From Acidimicrobiaceae bacterium (GTDB lineage Bacteria > Actinomycetota > Acidimicrobiia > Acidimicrobiales > Palsa-688), in the NCBI GenBank assembly GCA_003156795.1, contig PMHU01000073.1, positions 15,051 to 25,241 on the forward strand: 10,191 bases of DNA, written 5' to 3'. Below, one piece after another: positions 1 through 4,524 of this stretch; the stretch's first letter is position 1, and the number at the start of each line of letters is the position of its first letter. Both the position numbers and the translations under genes were made by a program. Under the pieces are notes generated by a model. It had not been told where the DNA came from. It saw nothing but the letters and a program-made list of their open reading frames with translations, and did not search any database.

Positions 1-260
1 AGCTTGTCCCGGATGCTGTCGGCCGTGAAGTCGTGAAAAGACTCGGCGCAATCGCCTGCCTGCAACAGGAAGGACTCGCCCGCCGCGACCGCCGCCAGGG
101 AAGCCTTGAGGCTGCGGGCCTCGCCCGCGAAGACCAACGGGGGCAGGCTGGAGAGGGTCTTGAGGACCTGCTCGAGTGTATGCGGATCCGGCCATTCCGG
201 CTGCTGCGTGGCGGGCCAGTCCCGCCACGCGTTCGGTGTCCACGACCCATGCATACCCAT
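1..260 (-). CDS. Class II 3-deoxy-7-phosphoheptulonate (DAHP) synthase, N-terminal part, cut by the window edge
   Basis: Reading the minus strand from ATG at 260 gives an open frame to base 1 with no stop. The product would condense phosphoenolpyruvate and erythrose-4-phosphate, the first step of the shikimate pathway, in the cytoplasm. Visible hallmarks of the class II (plant and Mycobacterium AroG) family are an early ATQQPEWPDP, matching the family's PAxQQPxWP; then LPPLVFAGEARSLK; then FLLQAGDCAESFHDF, matching the family's FLLQGGDCAE(S/T)F around the metal- and substrate-binding Cys; then DSIRDKL. About 86 codons are present; full-length members have roughly 450. The Gly of the usual LLQGGDC is Ala here. 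The start could also be the second ATG at 254 or an in-frame GTG at 281; none has a strong Shine-Dalgarno sequence. The gene is divergent from nadD, with 90 bp between start codons. Family assignment is firm; the exact start is not. Confidence 0.88.
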   Translation of the reverse strand, partial: MGMHGSWTPNAWRDWPATQQPEWPDPHTLEQVLKTLSSLPPLVFAGEARSLKASLAAVAAGESFLLQAGDCAESFHDFTADSIRDK

Positions 261-350
261 CCAGGGTGGCGGAAAGCGCACTCGAGAGCAAAGCGAATCG
301 CTGGATCCCGAACTTCGGGTGTGGCTGGATCTCCTATCGTCGAGTCCACC
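261..350. promoter_or_regulatory. Divergent 5' region between DAHP synthase and nadD
   Basis: These 90 bp separate the start codons of two genes read in opposite directions, so they should carry promoters for both. I see no convincing -35/-10 pair. TATCGT at 335-340 lies at a suitable distance from ATG 351 to be a -10 of a leaderless nadD transcript, and no Shine-Dalgarno sequence precedes that ATG. This is inference from layout. Confidence 0.35.
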
Positions 351-947
351 ATGGGCCAGCGGATCGGGATATTCGGAGGCACCTTCGATCCAATTCACGT
401 CGGCCATCTGGTGGCGGCGGTCAACGCTCGCGACGCTTTGAGGCTGGACCGGGTCATTTTGATGGTCGCCAACATCCCCTGGCAGAAGGCAGAAACGAGG
501 GGCGTCAGCACGGCCGACGACCGTCTGGCCCTGGTGGAGGCGGCGGTAGGCGGGGTGCCCGGCTTGGCGGCCGGCCGGCTGGAAATCGACCGGGGAGGGG
601 AGTCCTATACCGCGGACACGCTCGCTTCGATGCGGGAGGCCGAGCCCGAGGACGAGCTGTTCCTGATCGTGGGGTGGGACGTGGCGGCCGAGTTGACGAG
701 TTGGGAGAGGTATGAGGAGATCCAGGCCCTGGCGACGCTGGTCGTGGTCAACCGGCCAGGTTCGGGCCGTCCCGGTGCTCTGGAGGTGGACGGCTGGCGG
801 GTCGCAGAGGTGACGGTTCCCAACTTGGAGATATCCAGCACCGACCTGAGGGCCCGGGCCGCCGAAGGCCGACCGCTCGATTACCTGATCCCGGACGCCG
901 GTGTGCGCTGCATCGGGGCGCGGGGTATGTACGCTGGAAGCGGATGA
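351..947 (+). CDS. nadD: Nicotinate-nucleotide adenylyltransferase (NadD)
   Basis: A 198-residue cytoplasmic enzyme that transfers AMP from ATP to nicotinate mononucleotide, giving deamido-NAD in NAD biosynthesis. The nucleotidyltransferase signature GGTFDPIHVGH is at residues 9-19, with HxGH binding the ATP phosphates. NIPWQK at 41-46 fits the family's PWQK element. IVGWD at 106-110 matches the conserved GxD region, and ISSTDLR at 161-167 is the second ATP-binding signature. Length is normal for bacterial NadD. The open frame extends upstream to about base 33, but that part is antisense to the DAHP synthase, so ATG 351 is chosen; GTG 321 is an alternative. The stop overlaps the next gene's start (ATGA, 944-947), implying translational coupling and an operon with rsfS, a common actinobacterial pairing. 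Confidence 0.95.
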   Translation: MGQRIGIFGGTFDPIHVGHLVAAVNARDALRLDRVILMVANIPWQKAETRGVSTADDRLALVEAAVGGVPGLAAGRLEIDRGGESYTADTLASMREAEPEDELFLIVGWDVAAELTSWERYEEIQALATLVVVNRPGSGRPGALEVDGWRVAEVTVPNLEISSTDLRARAAEGRPLDYLIPDAGVRCIGARGMYAGSG

Positions 948-1195
948 CGATGATCCGTTCGGCTCCAAAGACCGACGCCCCCTCTGATATGGGGAGCGGC
1001 CCAGGCGAGCGGCTGCGGCGTCTGCACCACCGCCGGCGAGTGCTGCGGGAGGAGTTGCTGGTCGTCTTGATCCTGCTGGTCGCACTGACTGCCACGGTCA
1101 CGGTGCTGGCCATGCAGTGGCTAAACAGCGGGCCGTCGACAAGTGGGGCGAGCATCCCGCGCCCGGCCTACACCCTCTCTGGAGGTCCCGGATGA
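944..1195 (+). CDS. Small single-pass membrane protein between nadD and rsfS
   Basis: An 83-residue protein of unknown function. Its N-terminal third is hydrophilic and rich in arginine (RLRRLHHRRRVLREE, about residues 24-38). One strongly hydrophobic segment follows (about residues 39-60, LLVVLILLVALTATVTVLAM), then a short Ser/Pro/Gly-rich tail. The positive charge before the membrane span predicts an inside N-terminus and outside C-terminus. The start overlaps the nadD stop by ATGA, and a weak GGAAG lies just upstream. The stop at 1193-1195 overlaps an ATG at 1192. Position inside the nadD-rsfS cluster makes it very likely to be co-transcribed, but no function can be inferred from sequence. 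I do not recognise a named family. Confidence 0.72.
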   Translation: MTMIRSAPKTDAPSDMGSGPGERLRRLHHRRRVLREELLVVLILLVALTATVTVLAMQWLNSGPSTSGASIPRPAYTLSGGPG

Positions 1196-1221
1196 CAGCT
1201 TCCTCAGGCCCGCGTCGGTGA
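1192..1221 (+). CDS. Possible 9-codon mini-ORF linking the membrane protein gene to rsfS
   Basis: ATG at 1192 overlaps the upstream gene's stop (ATGA) and follows GGAGG (1181-1185) by six bases, the best Shine-Dalgarno arrangement in this cluster. The frame reads MTASSGPRR and stops at TGA 1219-1221. That stop overlaps GTG 1218, the likely rsfS start (GTGA). The chain ATGA then GTGA would hand ribosomes from one gene to the next. The alternative is that a 1-nt sequence error or natural frameshift hides a true rsfS start at ATG 1192. Translation of this short ORF is a prediction only. Confidence 0.35.
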   Translation: MTASSGPRR

Positions 1222-1613
1222 CTCGAAAGGCCCCCGGACCGATCACCATCGACCGGGTCCGGGACTTGTGCGGTGTCGCCGCCCGGGCCTGTTGGGCCAA
1301 AGGCGGCGAGGACACCGTGGTCCTGTCGGTCGGAAAGGCTCTGTCGATAACCGACGCCTTCGTGATCACCACCGGCTCGAACCCCCGTTTGGTGCGAACC
1401 ATGGCCGAGGAGGTGGAGGAGGCGGTCAAGCTGGCCGGAGGCCCGGCGCCCTTGAGCATCGAGGGGCTGGATGACGCCAGATGGGTCCTGATGGACTACG
1501 GCGATTTTGTGGTGCACCTGCTCCTCACCGAAGGGCGCGATTTCTACCAGCTCGACCGGCTCTGGTCCGACGCCGACCGATGGGAGTGGCAGGCCGACGA
1601 GGCTCTGGCCTAG
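1218..1613 (+). CDS. rsfS: Ribosomal silencing factor RsfS (Iojap/YbeB family)
   Basis: A 131-residue cytoplasmic protein of the RsfS/DUF143 family. Members bind ribosomal protein L14 on the large subunit and block subunit joining when nutrients are scarce. Family landmarks are in order: an N-terminal helix (ITIDRVRDLCGVAARAC), LSITDAFVITTGSNPRLVR (residues 42-60, matching the conserved DYFVIxxGxS segment), IEG at 81-83, WVLMDYGDFVVHLL (89-102) and GRDFYQLDRLW (106-116), matching the typical ReFYdLErLW end. An open frame exists from GTG 1143, but its first 25 codons overlap the membrane gene and do not look like the family. GTG 1218 fits the domain boundary and overlaps the mini-ORF stop. Linkage to nadD is the usual actinobacterial arrangement. 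Confidence 0.92.
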   Translation: MTRKAPGPITIDRVRDLCGVAARACWAKGGEDTVVLSVGKALSITDAFVITTGSNPRLVRTMAEEVEEAVKLAGGPAPLSIEGLDDARWVLMDYGDFVVHLLLTEGRDFYQLDRLWSDADRWEWQADEALA

Positions 1614-1656
1614 GGCCGTCGCTCCGCCCAGAATTCCGGAGTGGCACAATGCTCCG

Positions 1657-2115
1657 GTGCACATCCCGGCGAAAGTTGACTACGGCATGCGGGCGCTGCT
1701 CGAATTGGCGCGGGCGGCCGAACCCACGACGGGTGAAGCCCTGGCCCAAGCCCAGGGGCTCCCTGTCAAGTTTCTGGCCGCCATCCTCAACGACTTGCGC
1801 CGAGCCGGATTGGTCACGAGTCAGAGGGGGATGGAAGGCGGGTACCGTCTCTCCCGGCCGCCCGACCAGATATACGTCGCCGATGTCATGCGGGCCTTGG
1901 ACGGTCCGCTAGCCGAGGTCCGTGGCTTGCGGCCCGAGATGGCCACCTACGAAGGGGCGGCCGAGCACCTGCAGGACGTCTGGGTGGCGACCAGGGCGAG
2001 CTTGCGGCTCGTCCTGGAGCGCGTCTCGCTGGAAGACGTCGTGAAGGGCCGGTTGCCTTCGCCAGTGGCGCGCATGGTTGCCGATCCCGACTCGTGGGAG
2101 CCGCGGGCCCGCTAA
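1657..2115 (+). CDS. Rrf2-family winged-helix transcriptional regulator without cluster cysteines
   Basis: A 152-residue predicted DNA-binding regulator. The N-terminus (PAKVDYGMRALLELARA, residues 4-20) is the classic Rrf2 opening. A helix-turn-helix follows at about residues 24-52 (LAQAQGLPVKFLAAILNDLRRAGL), then the wing RGMEGGYRLSRP (58-68). IYVADVMRALDGPL (72-85) is the usual linker to the dimerisation helix, and a long helix (DVWVATRASLRLVLERVSLEDV) ends the domain. There is no cysteine at all, so the Fe-S sensing of IscR/NsrR-type members is not expected and the signal is unknown. Start GTG 1657 fits the family N-terminus. CACAAT at 1645-1650 could be the -10 of a leaderless promoter. 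It follows rsfS by 43 bp, so read-through from that operon is also possible. Confidence 0.88.
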   Translation: MHIPAKVDYGMRALLELARAAEPTTGEALAQAQGLPVKFLAAILNDLRRAGLVTSQRGMEGGYRLSRPPDQIYVADVMRALDGPLAEVRGLRPEMATYEGAAEHLQDVWVATRASLRLVLERVSLEDVVKGRLPSPVARMVADPDSWEPRAR

Positions 2116-2290
2116 ACGACGGAGCTGCGGCGGGCGGCCCCTCATTCGCACGCGATTCCTCGGGCGCGACGACGAAATCCGAGAAAGCACACGCAATCCC
2201 CGAAGGCTGCCCACGCTCAGCCGACTCAATTGATACTTCGGTGAGCGGCTGTTGTCTTGGGGTTGGCGTTGGAGGGCAAAGGTAGCCACC

Positions 2291-2327
2291 GAGGTCAGGT
2301 GGTTCTAGGGGCGGACCACCTGACCTC
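2291..2327. terminator. Inverted repeat, likely bidirectional terminator
   Basis: A perfect 13-bp inverted repeat pairs 2291-2303 (GAGGTCAGGTGGT) with 2315-2327. Two further base pairs (one G-U) leave a loop of about 7 nt. It lies between convergent genes, about 175 bp after the Rrf2 stop and 280 bp after the peptidase stop. There is no T-run, which is common for terminators in high-GC actinobacteria. Use as an operator cannot be excluded. Confidence 0.5.
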
Positions 2328-2385
2328 ACCAAGCCACCATCCCCCGTCGATCTGTTAGGGGCCATCTAGGATCGTGCCAACCGAG

Positions 2386-2453
2386 GCGCTCGTAACCGAG
2401 CGCGCGGCCGGTGGGAGCCCCCTGGCAACCGCCCCTTGACAGGGGGCCCCACC
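2386..2453. repeat. Two adjacent hairpins in the convergent intergenic region
   Basis: The first is a perfect 7-bp stem, GCGCTCG (2386-2392) with CGAGCGC (2397-2403), closed by a TAAC loop. The second pairs 2410-2415 with 2448-2453 and 2417-2423 with 2441-2447, with one bulged A at 2416 and a 17-nt loop containing TGGCAACC-like bases. The second stem is 13 bp and almost all G-C. They are separated by only six bases, so they could stack in one folded transcript. Confidence 0.5.
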
Positions 2454-2461
2454 ATCGCAAC

Positions 2462-2528
2462 ATCACGTCGGTCCTGGCCGCCTGAAGTCCGACGGAGCGA
2501 GTTCCGGACTGGCCGGGACCGACGTGAT
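2462..2528. repeat. 67-nt near-perfect palindrome with nested inner stem
   Basis: Bases 2462-2479 (ATCACGTCGGTCCTGGCC) pair with 2511-2528 over 18 positions. The only non-Watson-Crick position is a T-G wobble (2475/2515) when read on the plus strand; on the minus strand it would be an A-C mismatch. Inside, 2486-2491 pairs with 2505-2510 (AGTCCG/CGGACT). The wobble slightly favours function as plus-strand RNA. It resembles an intergenic repeat, the ends of a small degenerate mobile element, or a strong terminator. Confidence 0.6.
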
Positions 2529-2607
2529 TATCACCGGCGCGCCGCCTCGTCGGCCGCGAGACCGTCCAGGTCGCGCTGCGGTCGGCCGGCTCGGAGTCGG
2601 TCCTCGA

Positions 2608-3465
2608 TCAAAGCTTGATAGGTGTGGGCTTCCCCGAGCGGTCCCAAGTGGCGGTGAAGCTGTTGGTCGAGTTCACGTTGCTGACCGTATCGACCGATAT
2701 GAAGCCCTTGGGTCCGATCTTCTCCGTGTCGTTGAGGTTGTAGACCCCCTCGATCGGGTAGTTGTTAGCGAATCCGCTGATCCCGGCCGTTACTCCGCCC
2801 GCGCTCGCGACGTCGTCGCCCATCGTGGTCTTCCCGAAGTCCGGCAGGGCTCCGATGAGCGCGGTGGTGCAGGCCGGGTTGCCGCAAAACGCGGCGCGCT
2901 CGATGATCCACTCGGCCGAGTTGCGCTCACAGCTTGAGCAGGCCGCCACCTTGGTGTTGGTCTGGTGGGACGTGAGATCCGCGATCATCAACGTAAACTT
3001 CCCCGACTGGTAGGTCACCGAAGCGCTGATCGTGTCGCCCGGCTGCACGCCGAACACGTTTACAGACCCAGCCGGGTACATCTCATACCAAGCCTGGTAT
3101 TTCGGTGTGTCGCTTGCGGCGAAGCATTTGGCGTCTGTCCCGTCCTGCTCGACGGTCTGGTCCGTGAACCCGTCGAGGCCCACCCAGTTCGAGGTGATGA
3201 CGTACTTCTCGTTCCCGCTGCAGGTGATGGCCGGCTGCACCCACGTGGCTGAGACATCGGTGAACGGGGCCTGAGCTGTGACCGCGTACCCGGACCAGTT
3301 GATCGAGGTCGTCGGCAGGCCAGCCGCCCGACCCGCGGTCGCACCTTGATCTCGAATGATCGGGAGACCTCCAGGCAACGGGGCACCGCCGGCCGCAGGA
3401 GCGACTCCGAAGAGCGAGAACGCCGCGGTGGTGAGCACCGCGCCCAGAGCCAGAAATCGTTTCAT
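2608..3465 (-). CDS. Secreted G1 (eqolisin) family glutamic endopeptidase
   Basis: A 285-residue predicted exported acid protease. ATG 3465 is chosen over an upstream in-frame start because GGGAGG lies about 9 bases before it and it begins a signal peptide (MKRF, hydrophobic residues 4-24, cleavage near 25-28). The G1 fold landmarks are in order: NWSGYAV (56-62), NWVGLDG (93-99), EQDGTDAKC (106-114), AWYEMYP (125-131) and AEWIIER (184-190). By comparison with scytalidoglutamic peptidase (catalytic Gln53 and Glu136), the catalytic pair would be Q107 and E189; W94 and E128 match other conserved active-site positions. Residues about 29-54 may act as a short propeptide. Several cysteines (C82, C114, C176, C179, C194, C199) could form disulfides outside the cell. 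It is divergent from a second exported protein. Confidence 0.9.
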   Translation of the reverse strand: MKRFLALGAVLTTAAFSLFGVAPAAGGAPLPGGLPIIRDQGATAGRAAGLPTTSINWSGYAVTAQAPFTDVSATWVQPAITCSGNEKYVITSNWVGLDGFTDQTVEQDGTDAKCFAASDTPKYQAWYEMYPAGSVNVFGVQPGDTISASVTYQSGKFTLMIADLTSHQTNTKVAACSSCERNSAEWIIERAAFCGNPACTTALIGALPDFGKTTMGDDVASAGGVTAGISGFANNYPIEGVYNLNDTEKIGPKGFISVDTVSNVNSTNSFTATWDRSGKPTPIKL

Positions 3466-3670
3466 GCTTAATGGCCTCCCTCTGGTCCTGGACCACCAAA
3501 CTGACAATGGCAGTCCGAGGCGACACTACAACAGGCCCGTGCTGATGGATACAGGCACTGGGCATGTGGGTTCCACCCCGCGGATGCTCACCGCCGAGGC
3601 GTGACTTGACCCCTTGAACGACGCAGGTCGGTCTGAAATGCTGGTGGGGGGTAGGGAAGGGGCGTCGAAC
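3466..3670. promoter_or_regulatory. Shared 5' region of the G1 peptidase and the divergent secreted protein
   Basis: A 205-bp gene-free spacer between two start codons facing away from each other. Each gene has a purine-rich ribosome site at its edge: GGGAGG reading leftward (about 3475-3480) and GGGAAGGGG before ATG 3671. TTGACC at 3606-3611 could be a -35 for the rightward gene, but I see no good -10 at 16-18 bp. Promoter positions are not resolved. Confidence 0.4.
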
Positions 3671-4192
3671 ATGGGCATCGTGGGCACGAGAATCGAACAG
3701 TGGCGCGGACGCAGGGCCGTAGCTGGGAGCATCATGGCGGCGATTTGCGTCACGGCCATAGGCGTCCCGGCCACATCTGCCTTCGGGGCTCAGAGACCAA
3801 ACACCGGGTCCGTTGCGTTGGCCTGCGAAGCCGCCTTCAAGACCACCGAGACAGATTCCGAGGCCTACTACGCCCAGTTAGACGCACGTCCCGGTAGCCC
3901 CTTGGGTCCCGGCTACACCGCCACGCCGGGGATCGCCCCGCCAGGCGTCAATTACCCCAACGCTCAGATACTCGACTTGATGGGAACGGTGACCTATGAC
4001 GGTGGGTCACCCGAGGGTCCCTGGCTCAAGGAATATCCGTACGACGCTGGTTACTTTCAGATTGGGGTGACCAAGTCTACGTCGGCCCATCCGAGCGCAG
4101 TCTTCGTGGGTAAGCCCGACGGACAGGGCAAGATACCGGCGACGCCGACGTACTCCATCGCCGACTGCTCGCATGTGAGGGCGAACGGCTAG
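3671..4192 (+). CDS. Small secreted protein of unknown function
   Basis: A 173-residue protein with a clear signal peptide: basic n-region (TRIEQWRGRR, 6-15), hydrophobic core (AVAGSIMAAICVTAIGVPA, 16-34) and a probable cleavage after AFGA at residue 40. The mature part of about 133 residues is rich in Pro, Gly and Tyr and has two cysteines (C52 and C166) near its two ends, which could form one disulfide. I recognise no domain or catalytic motif. ATG 3671 is chosen because GGGAAGGGG precedes it and it puts the signal peptide at the N-terminus; TTG 3614 and ATG 3638 would add a leader that does not look like export signal. Divergent arrangement with the G1 peptidase suggests shared regulation or a substrate/inhibitor link, which is speculation. 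Confidence 0.72.
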   Translation: MGIVGTRIEQWRGRRAVAGSIMAAICVTAIGVPATSAFGAQRPNTGSVALACEAAFKTTETDSEAYYAQLDARPGSPLGPGYTATPGIAPPGVNYPNAQILDLMGTVTYDGGSPEGPWLKEYPYDAGYFQIGVTKSTSAHPSAVFVGKPDGQGKIPATPTYSIADCSHVRANG

Positions 4193-4206
4193 GAAGCCCT
4201 CCCCGG

Positions 4207-4524
4207 TCAGCCGCGGCCGGAGCGCAGCCGGAGGGAAATGATGGGCCGTTCGTACTCGTTGATGGCCCCGAGTATTTGCCGGGTGAGACGCCGGGACGGG
4301 TCAGCCGGGTCGTCAGGTGGGTGGCCTCTACTGCCCAGGTGGTGACCAAGTGGCCGCCCAAGCGGCGTATCTCGGCGAGGAGCTGCTCTTGGATGACCAG
4401 GTCACGGGCCAGCCGGTCGAGTCGGTATACGAGGACCCCGGAGACTGGGAGGCTACGAATGATACGAAGCACACCTACAGGCACGGCCTCAAGAATGCCT
4501 CTGACCTGGTCGATCCCCTCTCAT
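4207..4524 (-). pseudogene. Frameshifted remnant of a serine recombinase (resolvase) catalytic domain
   Basis: Read leftward, three pieces in successive frames join into a resolvase-like domain. Piece one (from ATG 4524) has RGDRPG, the DRPG motif of serine recombinases. Piece two (about 4505-4317) has VLVYRLDRLARDLVIQEQLL and AEIRRLGGHLVTT, the conserved K/RLDRLAR helix region. Piece three (4314-4207) has DDPADPSRRLTRQILGAINE and YERPIISLRLRSGRG, then a stop, matching the end of the catalytic domain and start of the long helix. One 1-nt deletion near 4314 joins pieces two and three (THL then DDP); another 1-nt shift is needed near 4505. The N-terminal segment with the nucleophilic serine and the DNA-binding domain are missing. 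It is therefore a dead fragment, evidence of past mobile-element activity. Confidence 0.75.

Larger units (their letters stand above)
2116..2607. other. 492-bp gene-free region rich in stable inverted repeats
   Basis: This stretch lies between the stop codons of two convergent genes (Rrf2 regulator and G1 peptidase). Open frames crossing it on both strands have no recognisable domain and no good start. The left part (2116-2290) shows nothing I can name. From 2291 to about 2590 there are at least four clear hairpins in a row (2291-2327, 2386-2403, 2410-2453, 2462-2528) and a weaker one at about 2555-2575. This exceeds what a single bidirectional terminator needs. It may be a terminator cluster, a degenerate repeat element or a structured RNA; the sequence alone does not decide. 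Confidence 0.6.

Noticed and set aside
33..350. N-terminal extension of NadD to base 33
   Set aside because: It has no NadD similarity and is antisense to a clear class II DAHP synthase; the family N-terminus begins at ATG 351.
1143..1217. Longer rsfS from GTG 1143
   Set aside because: The extra 25 codons overlap the membrane gene, have no ribosome site and lie outside the RsfS domain.
1886..2365. Minus-strand 159-residue open frame
   Set aside because: It is mostly a shadow of the Rrf2 gene in GC-rich DNA, with no domain or ribosome site.
2378..2460. SAM-type riboswitch, from the GGCAACC-like bases in a loop
   Set aside because: The surrounding core helices and order of conserved bases do not fit SAM-I or SAM-IV, and no plus-strand gene follows.
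2462..2528. Integron attC site
   Set aside because: The ends lack the RYYYAAC and GTTRRRY core boxes and there is no integron integrase or cassette array.
4077..4484. Intact 135-residue resolvase-like gene on the minus strand
   Set aside because: Only part of this frame resembles a recombinase; after about 4317 the similarity moves to another frame, so it is a pseudogene fragment.
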